This document shows, in pieces, positions 22,651 to 34,214 of a stretch of DNA of 64,000 nucleotides (the stretch's first letter is position 1; each line of letters opens with the position of its first letter). The position numbers were made by a program, and so were the translations under genes. This DNA comes from Tubiluchus corallicola (taxonomy: Eukaryota > Priapulida > Priapulimorpha > Priapulimorphida > Tubiluchidae). Where the stretch lies: NCBI GenBank assembly GCA_030141605.1, contig JAQGDQ010000544.1:1-64000 (forward strand), in the 5' to 3' direction. The notes under the pieces are model-generated. The model had not been told where the DNA came from and did not search any database. It saw only the letters and a program-made list of their open reading frames with translations.

Positions 22651-23678
22651 TTCTCCAGAAATAAGAGGTATAAGTTTTGCAAAAAAACGGCCGAAAACGT
22701 AATAAATCGAGTTTTTCGTAGTGGCTCATATACTATGTAGCTACTCTTCAAACACTGATGGAAAAATGAATGCTTTTTGTTTCCTTTACTCTGAAAACAA
22801 TTATTCTATTTTCTACCGACTGGTATTTGCAACACTGGCTTAACAATTAAGAAGCCTCTGCTTGTAATTTTGTGAAGGGGTATTGAGACAGGATTCCAAT
22901 GAAAGGCCAAGGAAGCTTACAGATCTATGCGTCTAATAACCTAGCTTTAAGTCGATGGCTACAATAACCTTTTCAGTTTTCAGGCTGCACTAGTTAATCC
23001 TTTCCTTGGTTCATTGGCGACTTCTGACGCGCTGAAGTTTTAGTAAAACTCCAAGAAGATTACTTTTCGGTTAAATTTAAAGCGAGTGGTCATCTGTGTT
23101 TGGGTAACTCGGAAACAAAGTTACTTCTGCCGCGGTACTGAACAGTATTCATATTTTTATGAAATAAAGAAAATATTTATACCACCTCTGGCGAGGTTTG
23201 GCTCCAAAGTTAAGATAGCACTAAGACTGATCAGCAAGTGGATGGACGTTCTAAGCGGTTTCCCCTACTGGTTCAGTGGGTATGAGTTAGGACCCGGTCA
23301 CGCTTCGTGTAGGACCAGTGAATGCTGTATTTGAACACAAAATCACAAATTCGCAAATGAAAGGCAAAAAGATGCGTACTGTCATTTTTTGTGTTGAAAT
23401 AAAAGAATAAATAAATAAATAAAAAAGAACACCAATGATCGCGGATATGCTAAAGAAAAACTAAAATCCACGATAGCGCAAAGTATACCAACACTTGGAA
23501 ATGCTAGAAGAATTAGAATATTGGACTTTCTTCACTTGACCACAAGGGACTGAGTAGTCTAAGAGAAGACAAAATCTTTAACTTTGATTCAATAGGCATA
23601 TTATGTAAAGCAATTGATGGCTTGCTCGACTAAAAAAAGGGATTCATTGTTATTAGCGCTGTTATTAGATCTATTCTT
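22651..23678. other. No recognisable feature
   Basis: An 82-codon open frame (23086-23334) on the + strand is unassigned. A short AAATAAATAAATAA run is near 23408. Confidence 0.35.
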
Positions 23679-23865
23679 GGAGGGACTTCGCGATTCCCCA
23701 CACAATTTTAATATCCTAACCCCAACCCTAACCCCAACGCTAACCCCCACCCTAACCCCAACGCTAACCCCAACGCTAACCCCAACGCTAACCCCAACCC
23801 TAACCCTAATTCTAATCTGCTTCACGAACTAATTTCATGTGTTTGGGGAATTGCAAACTTTGGCC
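23679..23865 (+). mobile_element. Telomere-cored MITE, copy 1
   Basis: Left end GGAGGGACTTCGCGATTCCC; reverse complement of right end GGCCAAAGTTTGCAATTCCC. Both align to the family consensus GGAAAGAGTTTACAATTC without gaps. Between them lie about 95 bases of CCCTAA-type repeat in which CCCCAACGCTAA (12 bases) is repeated. The segment CTTCACGAACTAAT separates the telomeric core from the right end, as in the other two copies. The 9-base flanks (TCTATTCTT and ACATTTTCT) no longer match, so this copy is probably the oldest. Confidence 0.75.
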
Positions 23866-24240
23866 ACATTTTCTTTTTTACCTTTTCATCGGTGCCTTAT
23901 TTTATTTTCAAACATTTTCTCACTCTGGCAGTTATCGTACACAGATGCACATATTTCTTCAGTCTTGATTATTTATTCTATATTGTGATTGTGTTCTTAC
24001 AAAATTTTCGTTAAATTTTTGCTCACATGCGTTGCTGTACCTTTCACTTACTATCACCAGTGTCTAGTACTTGATAAAACCTTATTATAAAACAGGATTA
24101 AACCTGCCATCCAACATAAAAACGATGAAAGTGATGAATGGGAATCTTATACATTATAAGTCTTATTATAAGCTAGTATTTTAAGCCTTTCATCGTCGTT
24201 CGTCTCATCAAAACCTGGACTGTAAGGTATTACACAGTGT
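23866..24240. other. No recognisable feature
   Basis: AT-rich spacer; no repeat or coding signal seen. Confidence 0.35.
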
Positions 24241-24535
24241 GTTGGTGATTGGACTATTCTCCGTCTCAGTCTGCGCATGCGCGCACCAGGGTGACTTTAT
24301 TCTTTGTAAAGCAAGGTTTAATTACGTGTCGTTTCTATTTGATTAGATTCTCCTGATGATTAACAATCAATCTGAGGAGAGGAAAGCCGCTTTACACTAT
24401 TGTGCTGGTCACTGCTTTTGGCTAAATATAGACATGTCCGGATGAAGCCAGATAATGCCAACCTTGGTTCCGAAAAAGCCACGTGGGTTGGGGGCGCAAA
24501 TCATACACGCCTCTCACACACGTTTCCCCCGGTGA
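24241..24535 (+). promoter_or_regulatory. Possible promoter/5' exon: NRF1-type site, k-turn-like hairpin, splice donor
   Basis: TGCGCATGCGCGCA at 24272-24285 is a near-perfect match to the palindromic NRF1 motif common in animal promoters. At 24349-24380 a hairpin has the order TCTCC-TGATGA-loop-CTGA-GGAGA, like a minimal box C/D kink-turn. CCCCCG|GTGAGT at 24531 is a strong 5' splice site. No open frame connects these parts. Taken together they suggest a transcribed, non-coding first exon, but each could be chance. Confidence 0.3.
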
Positions 24536-24789
24536 GTAATTGTGCTTTTGTTTAGCTTTACCTCAGCCGGACGAGACAGTTAATTGGCACTGGAAGGAAA
24601 AACAGGATTAAACAGGAAGAAAAGAACATTAAACAGGAAGAAGGAGAAGAGATCACATGCATTTTCAAAGATGAAATTAAGTGCAAAATATGCAAATACC
24701 ATACGCAAAATTAATAAATGAAAGTAATATTGTGTACATCAGTCAGAATTATAAGCACATGAAAGAGCCACCTTCTGGGAATCAACATG

Positions 24790-24967
<178 letters not shown>

Positions 24968-26245
24968 GATTTCAGACATTTACAGTCCATAGAGAAAGAA
25001 TAAAAATAAGGCACAAATAAAAACACAGAGTTAGTTTGTAGTAACATAGTAGCTTATGTACAAGAAAGTGTTAGTTAAAATGGGTACAAAAAGGGGCCCT
25101 CAACGATGTTTTTGAGGCAGACGATCGTTTCGACATACGTGTCATTTTCAAAGCTGGAGATCAAGCCGAAAAGAATAATTAGGACACTGCAATACTACGG
25201 CACAAAACATCATTACAAAATGAAAAGAGTGGAATTTAAATTGTCACAATAAACGTAGAAATAACGTAGAGAGTTGTATCAATAAAGCGTAAAAAATGTG
25301 TACCTTAATATGAGGAAAGATTCAGATTCAGAAAAAGATGATAAGACAATAAACAGGTCAACATAATGGGAGCCACTGTAGAAAGCGTTAGAAGAACGGA
25401 AAAAAAGTTTTGCAAATTTCCATTTCTATAACCAGAGGAAACACAATACGGGAAACCTACAACATTTCACATTTGTCGTTGTAACATATGCACAACAGCA
25501 CATCACATAATAATATCAAATTATCAAAAAGATTCACGAGATGCGTTTAAATAGTTAGTCCTGTTTTATCGTCATTTTAAATTTTCTTCTGAATGTGCTT
25601 TTTTCAAGACTTCTCATCAAGGTTGTATTTCCTAATAATATAAACTAAAATCTTTATTAAAACAGGCTACCTAAATACAGTTTCGTCCATGTGTAGAAAA
25701 CGAGACGAGTAACCTTCATACCACCTCTCCCAATAATTAGTTCTATGTTGTCTCTTTGTATCACCTTGGAATTTCATATAACTGATTCAAGTAGAACAGC
25801 ATTCCCGTAGATTCTTGTTAACACAGACGTATCTAACTTTGGAGACACTTGTATACAAATTCAAATTCTCAAACATGATGAAAAGAACTTCTATTAAATA
25901 GCCATTTTCTTTTCTGCTGACCGAGTAACTCGCATTAAAACACTGTCACAGCTATATTTGAAAAGATTTATGCAGTTGTGAAGATTGTAAACAAGAGCGG
26001 AGACAAAGCTTCGCCTTGAGGTGTACTGACGAATAACTCTTAAACAGTTGTTATATTCTCACCATAGGCTCTTTTAACGGAACAATAATTTTCTCGGGTC
26101 AGCTATTTAAGAAATACCCAATCCAACACATAATCCGATTTTCTATTTAACGTTCTGACAAAGCATAGTTGTGAAATTGAAAACCAAGCTATGGTCGATG
26201 TTACGACACACGTTTTCTTATCAAACGCCCCAATATAAACTAATC
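24968..26245 (-). pseudogene. Decayed LINE reverse transcriptase and 3' UTR (minus strand)
   Basis: The minus strand reads VSTPQGEALSPLLFTIF at 26031-25981, which is RT motif B (G/S-T-P-Q-G-x-x-L-S-P-L-L-F). Just upstream, DYVLDWVFLK and ENITTV fit the preceding RT segment. Stops and frameshifts interrupt everything else, and motif C was not located with confidence. The element ends with CTGTAAATGTCTGAAATCAA followed by AAAT/AAT repeats, a typical LINE tail. The family differs from the LINE at 1165: its motif B is TPQGEALSP rather than RQGAPSSP. Confidence 0.65.
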
Positions 26246-26249
26246 TAAG

Positions 26250-26771
26250 ATAACAATTTGAAATTTATATGAATGCAAGACTGGATAGGTCTATATACGA
26301 AGCGTAAATGGACGCTGTTTGGTTCAAGCATTTTAGCTTTTGCAGTCGTAGTTCACATAATGATTGACTGATTGGCAACCGACTAGCCAACTGACTTATT
26401 ATTGGGTGACTGTCTGAGCAAATAACTGACTCGCCGATACATTGTCTGAGCAAATTCAGCAGCGAGTGATTGGCCAACAAACAGACAAATAAACAACCAA
26501 TTGGACAGATAATCTAAATAGAGAAACGGTCAGATTTACTTACTGTGACAATACAATAATTAACATGTTGACCGAACAGCTGGCTTACCGAAAACCTTTC
26601 TGTTCAATAACTAGCAATGATTTATTGACCTATGTTTATTCATCTACTAGTTGAGCCAAGTCATGTAGCAGATTGATTTGTCACAAACACTTAGTTAACT
26701 GCCTTGCCTTGCATTGCTGAAGGGAAAAATAATAAAAATGTGTAAAAGAACTTATAGTTAAAAGAGTCGAT
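26250..26771. other. No recognisable feature
   Basis: Spacer with repeated short words such as GACTGATTGGC and GTCTGAGCAAAT near 26360-26460 (a weak imperfect tandem). Otherwise nothing. Confidence 0.35.
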
Positions 26772-26780
26772 AAAATAACG

Positions 26781-26946
26781 GGCTAAAGGGTACAATTCTC
26801 CACATACAAGAGATTAGTTCGTGAAGCGGATTAAGGTTAAGATTAGGGTTAGGGTTGGGGCTAGGGTTAGGGTTGGGTTAGGGTTAGGGTAAGGTTAGGA
26901 TTAGGGTTCGGGTATTTAAACTGTGTAATGAATTGTAAACTCCTTC
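26781..26946 (-). mobile_element. Telomere-cored MITE, copy 2, with perfect 9-bp target duplication
   Basis: The 166-bp element is bracketed by AAAATAACG at 26772-26780 and again at 26947-26955, exactly nine bases. Its ends GGCTAAAGGGTACAATTC and (reverse complement) GAAGGAGTTTACAATTC are imperfect inverted repeats. The core reads TTAGGG, TTGGGG, CTAGGG and TTAAGG on the + strand, i.e. CCCTAA on the strand that matches copies 1 and 3. ATTAGTTCGTGAAGCGGATT at 26812-26831 is the shared junction segment. Confidence 0.85.
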
Positions 26947-27242
26947 AAAATAACGAATGTGTGAATGAATAATAAAAACAAAATAAAGAATAAATCATTT
27001 AAAGGAAAATTCCAGGTTTAATAATCTTTACTGTAGTTATTGTGAAATTTAATTCATTAAATTTTATTGATCAGGGACTTGTTTTAAGTAATGCAAGAGA
27101 AAATCTGCTTAGTATCCAGAGTTCATATACATATTTTTTCATCCTCGTATTCCCAAAGTATGCAAAATGAAATTTAGGGAAGCGACCTTATCTGATTGCT
27201 CATAGCAGCAGGTATAATTGTATAATAATAAGTTTCTTGATG

Positions 27243-27711
27243 AATGCAATGCAATGCAATGCAACGCAACGCAACGCAACGCAACGCAACGCAACGCAAC
27301 GCAACGCAACGCAACGCAACGCAACGCAACGCAACGCAACGCAACGCAACGCAACGCAACACAACACAACACAACACAACACAACACAACACAACACAAC
27401 ACAACACAACACAACACAACACAACACAACACAACACAACACAACACAACACAACACAACACAACACAATACAATACAATACAATACAATATAATGTAAT
27501 ATAATATGACATAACACGACATAACATGACATGACATAACATAACATGACATGACATGACATGACATGACATGACATGACGTGACGTAACGTAACGTAAC
27601 GTAACGTAGCGTAGCGTAGCATAGCATAGCATAGCACAGCATAGCATAGCATAGCACAGCATAGCACAGCTCAGCATAGCACAGCACAACACAACACAAC
27701 ACAACACAACA
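27243..27711. repeat. Graded pentanucleotide array, about 470 bp
   Basis: Five-base units run in homogeneous blocks: GCAAT, GCAAC (about 20 copies), ACAAC (about 20), ACAAT, ATAAT, then ATAAC/ATGAC mixtures, GTGAC, GTAAC, GTAGC, ATAGC, ACAGC, and ACAAC again. Adjacent blocks differ mostly by one base. No unit forms a stop in most phases, so both strands show long low-complexity open frames (up to 205 codons) that are not genes. Confidence 0.97.
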
Positions 27712-28664
27712 TATATAAAACAATGCAAGTTATATACATAGTGCAACAAAAATACAATATATAATAACGTCGCAAAAATTCGCCAAATCATATTCTAATT
27801 GATTTAGTTAGACGAAGCACTTTAGGGAGAAGAAAGTGAAGAACACATTAGCATAATTATTGCCACTGTAATTCAACTGTAAAACGTTAAAATCCTGAGA
27901 TAATTGATGAGACGAACATTTTATTAAACGCTTTGTGAAAGTTGAAATACGTATCTGAAAGCAGTTTTTGCGTAATTATTGTAACAATATTCACGACATT
28001 AGCAGATGACTGAAAACAATGATACACTCTACGTGTAATTTGTGACTAATATTAGTTTTATTCTGAAAAGTGCTGAATCATTTGAAAGAGTTTTCACTTG
28101 AAAGTGTGATTAACATTCTCTTTTTTAATTTAATTATCTAAAGAACCACTGAAAGGAACTAAAGTAGAAACTGGATAACATTAAAGAAAGCAAATTTTAG
28201 ATACAAATTTGAAAGCAAAAGTGAAAGCAGAATGTCCAGTTGGTCACTCTGTTCCACTTACCTAAGCGCTATTACCTATTACATACACCTAAGCGACTAT
28301 TGTCATGGATGTTGGAAACTAGACTGGTGCAGTTTCACTTGATATTTTCTGCTCAACAATTTCCTGCTAAAAGGCGAGGTTTCTCAAATTTTATCCACTC
28401 TTTTTACCCTTCATGTCTTCAACTTCTGACTTTAGTATGATTCCTGGGAAGCATACTGGCTTCAGTATTTTACGTTGCTAAATACCTCTTCTTACCTATA
28501 TCAACTCCTTTGATTTGTTTTTTATTTCATTACTTGCCGTTGCCATTACATGAACGGTGGAATTATTTGCGAGCTTTTCTTTCAGCAAAGCGGCATTAAA
28601 AACTCCGAATCTGTTTGTTGTCCTTTCTGAATCTTTCGAAGTAGATTTTAAATACCTGTGCGGA
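27712..28664. other. No recognisable feature
   Basis: AT-rich; open frames of about 65 codons only, none recognised. Confidence 0.4.
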
Positions 28665-28673
28665 AGAAGTTTG

Positions 28674-28849
28674 GGAAAGAGTTTACAATCCACAATTTAA
28701 ATTTAAATACCCTACCCTAAGCCAACCCCAACCGTAGCCTTAATCCTAACCCAAACCCCGACTGTAACCCTAATCCGAATCCTAACCGTAACCCTACTTC
28801 ACGTACTTCACGAACTAATTGTTGTGGGTGGGAAATTGTAAAGTTTAAC
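28674..28849 (+). mobile_element. Telomere-cored MITE, copy 3, with perfect 9-bp target duplication
   Basis: AGAAGTTTG occurs at 28665-28673 and again at 28850-28858, bracketing 176 bp. Ends: GGAAAGAGTTTACAATCC and (reverse complement) GTTAAACTTTACAATTTCCC. The core holds CCCTAA-type words (CCCTACCC, CCCCAACC, TAATCCTAACCC, GTAACCC). The junction CTTCACGAACTAAT is preceded by a partial duplicate ACTTCACGT. Confidence 0.85.
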
Positions 28850-28906
28850 AGAAGTTTGAATCGAGAAGACCGTTCTTGTGCCGCGTCGTTGGACTCAGTT
28901 ACGTAA

Positions 28907-28948
28907 CAGCAACAGCAACAGCAACAACAGCAGCAACAGCAACAACGG
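28907..28948. repeat. CAGCAA/CAA microsatellite
   Basis: Short tract of CAGCAA and CAACAG units. Confidence 0.85.
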
Positions 28949-28949
28949 A

Positions 28950-31900
28950 AACATCTTCTCAACATTTCAGTTCTTTAAGTCCATCTCCGAAGCACAAAAT
29001 GGGCTAGTTGCTGTGCTTGTGCCAAAGGGGTTGATTACCGCAAGCTGGACAACTTAGATACGCTCTTCTAGATCAAGTGGATTTTTGTGGATCAATGCTG
29101 TGGCACGATTCGACTCAACTGATAAATCACGCTTCGCCTCACAGCTATTGAGAGGAATACTTGTTAGGGAGGTGAGGAGAAACGAGATGTAGTAGAACGA
29201 GTAATAATGCGTTCGATAAACTTTTTTTGCTTCGGTCACGTTTTCGTGCAGCAACTGCGTAATACAGAAGTTTGAATAAGTAAATAAACTATTGCGAAGA
29301 TTGTCAGAAAACTGAATAAACAACTAGCAATAACAGTGTCAAAAATTTACACAGTTCATGACCTTGCTTGTGCATTTTAAAGAGATGTATGTATGCACTA
29401 GTAGTATGATGTAAGAAGCTTCAAACATAAGCAGATTGTAAATATGTTGATATAAACCTGCTATTGGCAGGATTTAAACCCCCCGAGACGTAATTAGCCA
29501 CATACTTGAAGATAATGGCGTCGCTCTGCGATACAGTTGCGTAAAACTTATCCATGTGAGTATAGACCGTATTTCCCATTGTTTTTTTTCGTTTTGAAAT
29601 GATTCATCGTCAGCTTTAGGCTGATAAAAGTGCACTGTCTAACGAGTGGTCAGGGCCTATCCAATTAAATCTACTGCGACTGACTCTTCTAGACCTTTTT
29701 GTCCTTCAGGATCTCATACAAATTTTTATTGCTTATTGCGGTTGACCATTTTATCTAGAATAATGATCTACATAATCGTCTTTGGAAGGCATCAATCTCA
29801 AGTTGATTGTTTTTGTTTAGCGCGTATAGTTTCGAATTGCGCAAAAGTATTGATGATACAAGTGTTGAAGATTCTGAGTTTATAGCGTTAACATTTATAT
29901 TGTTCAGAATTGTGTTATAATCAATGGTTTTACAGAAGTGGGTCTTCCAAAAATTGGAGACGTATTCACAGCATGTGACACGCTCACGCATCACGCAAAA
30001 CCGTAACTCGAACCTGAGCGAAACGCTGACGCCTTCTGAATGGGTGTTTCTTCAGCAGAAACCATTTCGAACACAGAGATTTTTCATTCCACATGGAGGA
30101 AATGCACCAAAAAGCGGTCGAAAAACTATCCAAACTCTAAAGCGAGGAAGAAACATTTTACCATCTAGTTCTCTCACTCTATCCCGAAAAATTTATACCA
30201 ATTTCGTCGTTGTTAGCACAATATGCCCTCTTTAGCCTTCATTGTAGGACCACTATTGCTTACAAAATTGAGATAGGGGATTTGTCTGTTTGACTGTGAT
30301 CAACAATTGACCAAATTTCATTAACTATCAATTCCTTTGCCATATTGGCGTTACTACAGTAAGTAAATGAGCTTGAGTTCTCACTTTCTAAAAAGTTCAA
30401 CCTCCTTGAGATATAACGCCACTGAGGCATGTATACTTCTACATAAAATCCTTTGCTAGCAGCGCATATACGACGATATATGTCAACTGTCTGAACTTGT
30501 ACCTGTCTCTCCAATTAATGATGTAAATTGCGACATTATGACCGCCTTCTGGTGACCTTGGCACCGTTCTTGCTCTACGTGGTTGAATGGCTGTTTGATA
30601 TGGCCTTATAAAACCATTCATCATTTTCAATTAGCTGCTCTCTTACAGATAAACTACTGCACGTTGAACAGTCGAGGCGCACAGCCTAATTTGTGACATT
30701 CAGTTCGCAACGCCCAGTAATAACAGAGCAATGTGTATTCACGTGAAGGCTTCTCTCATTGCCCTGTAAATCGCAGCTTAATTCTTGCTGACTCGTGATT
30801 TCTCAACGCACTTAATCTATGTCACACTCTCACTTGATTATAGACCTTACAGCGTCCTATAAGTTTGCGCTTAAGTGTAAAACAAACAGTGTTAATAACG
30901 TTGGGAGGAATTTAATTTTTTTGATAGCCGTCAATAATGGGGCAGTGATTTATTGCAAAATTACTACATGTAGGTCATTAATTTGGAGACAGAAGGAGGC
31001 AAAAACTACACGAGCAGAAAGTAGGTGGGTAAAAACACAAAGTAGGAGGGGAGGCCATAGTCAGAATAAAGCAGATCCAAATAAGCCGAGCTACGTACAA
31101 ATGCGAGCGTGTAATGACTGAATATAGAACAATTACTAAGTCTGCTCTGTTTTCATAACAGCATATTAGCAGGAGTAATTGCTGGAAAAGTTCGCCACAC
31201 TCGTCAGCTAAGTTTGACAATAAAACAAGCAAATGGAAGCAAACAGCGCCAATTTTATCACATTATTTTATTATAATTGTCATTGTTTTATTTGTAAAAT
31301 TTGGGTTGCTCGAAATCGAAATTGAAACTATATCATTGAAACTACCTAGTTTATATCGCAGCATTATGTAGTTTACATGCTGCAAAGCATTTGCATGCGA
31401 AAGTAATTTTTCCTTGACGACTGGCTATTATAAAAACAAACCACGGCAAACAAGTCATCCTAAAAATCTTATTTCAAAATGAACAAAAATAGTGAACGTC
31501 TTTGTGTACACTTAGGCCTGCTTTTATACCTGCATAATTACAGTGCAGATGTAATGATTAAATTACCTCAGATAATTAGGCTCAATATACAGTTTTTGGC
31601 AAATTGTCAGGGTAAATTTGCATTCTATGGCATATTCGGATTTTGCTCATTTTGATACTGAATACTTAATACCATTTGAGTTCAGCTGTTCAAAATGCTT
31701 ATATCATAGCAAACTTTGCGACGCACTGCAAAAACAAATTATTAAAATTACTTAGAGCTGAAGTTTTAAGTGTCCTTACAATAGCTTTTAGTTTTCATAA
31801 ATAGTTCTGAATGCACAACCGTACATGACAGAATACTGTCTACTTCCATAGAAAAAATAGTAATTTCCAACTGCCATAAGCTGTAAATCTGTAGGATAAG

Positions 31901-32449
31901 GATTAATAAAACTAATATATTGACACACAATTGTAATGTATACGCTCAAATCAAAGTTGCGTTCCCACATCTATGTAGTTTATTCTGCAAAAATACAAAT
32001 TTTCTGTAGTCTACAACTACTACATCTACAATTCTAGTGAAATAAAAGTGCTAGAAAATAAGTGCTACAGATTACTACGTTACACTAAAAAAGCTAAAAT
32101 GCATACATACATTGTTGGTCCAATATTGAGTCGAGAAAAAGCCAGAATGTCAGTAAAAGGTAGCAGTATAATTATAAGACAATTTTTAAATGCAACAAAG
32201 ACGTGCGTACATGACAAGTTCCACCTATGCAATGTCAGAGTAGAAAAAGTAGTCTAGAGGTTGAGCTACAGTCTAATATATTGTGGCTTCTAATGCATAT
32301 ACTACCTTGAGAAGAGGTAATGGACCAAAACATTTGCACCTGCAACAACAATAATTATAATGCATGGAAAGCCACGACGAAATAAACCCACAATTGTCGA
32401 ATTTGAAATCAAATTTGCTCGAAAGAAAGAAAACATGAAGCGATCGGGA
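28950..32449. other. Unassigned 3.5 kb; two weak tRNA-like or chance elements
   Basis: No LINE, MITE or tandem repeat was recognised. A minus-strand stretch near 29455-29530 has a poor B-box-like word (GGTTTAAATCCTGCC). Open frames of up to 103 codons (29924-30235, 30819-31121) have no known relatives and are within chance expectation. CpG is not enriched. This is the longest part of the window in which I see almost nothing. Confidence 0.4.
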
Positions 32450-32517
32450 CACAGCCTGGATACGAATCAAGGACTCTAGCTTACGAGGCGAATATCATGA
32501 TCGCTAGGCTACCATAC
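32450..32517 (-). repeat. tRNA-like pseudogene or SINE head (minus strand)
   Basis: On the minus strand GGTAGCCTAGCGATCATGAT (A-box region) is followed by TTCGCCTCGTAAGCTAGAG and CCTTGATTCGTATCC (B box). The middle resembles a tRNA anticodon arm, with CTCGTAA in the loop, but stems are imperfect and no 3' body was recognised. Confidence 0.45.
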
Positions 32518-32750
32518 CCCGATGTTCATGATAAGTCATATTCCAAATCCACATCATTAGACCTTCCGGCAAGCAAAAACAGACCACTGCTAATTAAGAG
32601 AAACGTCAACAACGTCAACGTCATGCATGTAAAAAATACCAAATCAATATAGCGTTGCCCTGCTTAACAATAACAAATTAACGTACTAAAATGGAGAAAA
32701 TATCGAGCATGATCATTGATCAGTTTATAACCAACGTTTCATATAACTGT

Positions 32751-33101
32751 GTAACAAATGAAACATTTTTATGTAACTGCTCTAGTATAATATCATGACA
32801 ATTGTTTCGAGGTAATCTGAGCAAATTATCATAAATAAATTAACATTGCTATTAGAAGTTATGCATTGACAATACGACTTCTTTTTCTACGTTTTTGGAA
32901 AACAGTCGTGCGTGTGGCACAAATGAAACATTTGTAACAAATGAAACATTTTATGTAACTGCTCTAGTATAATATCATGACAATTGTTTCGAGGTAATCT
33001 GAGTAAATTATCATAAATAAATTACCATTGCCATTAGAAGTTATGCATTGACAATACGACTTCTTTTTCTACGTTTTTGGAAAACTGTCGTGCATGTGGC
33101 A
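32751..33101. repeat. Recent tandem duplication, 183-bp period
   Basis: 32751-32919 and 32934-33101 are near-identical (a handful of substitutions and one T-run length change). The copies are joined by a short segment that repeats AATGAAACATTT. No coding frame is preserved across it. Confidence 0.92.
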
Positions 33102-34080
33102 TTTACTGCATTGTTGATGTCAAAATTAAGGTTAACATATCAACTAACAATGTCAATATTGTCTTGACATGCGCGTTTCTCCTTCCGCCATCACCAACTT
33201 TTACCTTGCCACCACTAATAATATTAGACACATTACGACCACACTTGAAGTAAAAATGGAAAAATGTGTGGTCTAGTGTTGAATTTGAGAATCGACAATA
33301 GGTTGTGCACTTTCAGGATACGCTTAAAATGACACCATCGTCCGAAAGGTACACCAAAACTCTAAGGGTAAAATCTCTTGAACTTTAGGTAAATTGCGAT
33401 GCAGAAAAATTTGTTGTTAGTAGTTAAAGCTGTTCAGTTTAGCAAGCGTTATAAAAAAATTTCTAAAGGTGGAGTCGCTGCAGAAGTTTACACAACAGCA
33501 GTCTGACGATCCATGTTTCTGAGGAAGACTGTAAATATAATTACTATGGCTGCATGTAATGAACCTGGCCTTCCGCGAGGCTGATTGGATGATCTCTAGT
33601 AATTCTAGAAAAGCGACTAAGCAATTATAAATGATAACCATGTTAGAATACTTTCACCATTATAGTACTGAGCAGTTTACAACAAGTACCCTCTCATCTG
33701 GAAATTTAATAGTTTCGTGTTGTCGGTGTGTGTAGCTGGGACAACCTCTGAATTGGGGTTTTAACAAAATAAGGACCCAGCTCTACCAGGTAAAAAAATT
33801 CGTGCAGACGGGGGAAGCAAAGAAGTAGAATTTTATATGAACTAGAGAGAATTTCACGTACCCTTCTCCCCTATGAATATTGTGATTTAGTGAATTTATC
33901 ACGATATCAGAATAAAAACTTAATTTGTATTTTCTCACCAATTAATACTCAACTATATTAAAGGAACAGAATGAATTTTTGTGGTGGTTGTATCCATCTT
34001 CTAGTTTCACAAATTTTCATTACATTCTGTGATTGCACCTCTTTCTGATATATACAAGCTTCTGGAATGATTTGTAATTT
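33102..34080. other. No recognisable feature
   Basis: AT-rich spacer with short open frames only. Confidence 0.4.
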
Positions 34081-34214
34081 AACATAAGCGGTTTGTGCCT
34101 TTGTGGTCATAACATAAGCAGTTTGTGCCTTTGTGGTCATAACATAAGCAGTTTGTGCCTTTGTGGTCATAACATAAGCAGTTTGTGCCTTTGTGGTCAT
34201 AACATAAGCAGTTT
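34081..34214. repeat. 30-bp tandem repeat, 4 full copies plus part
   Basis: Units AACATAAGC(A/G)GTTTGTGCC and TTTGTGGTCAT repeat every 30 bases, almost without change. Because 30 is a multiple of three, the minus strand reads MTTKAQTAYV four times within an 80-codon open frame (33958-34200). Confidence 0.95.

Noticed and set aside
24349-24380. Box C/D snoRNA
   Set aside because: Only 12 bases lie between the C and D boxes, leaving no room for a guide or internal C'/D' boxes.
27139-27791. Open frames of 155-205 codons on the minus strand and 85-93 on the plus
   Set aside because: They are translations of the pentanucleotide array (…CVVLCCVVLCC…, …NATQRNATQ…), whose units lack stop codons. 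No non-repeat domain is present.
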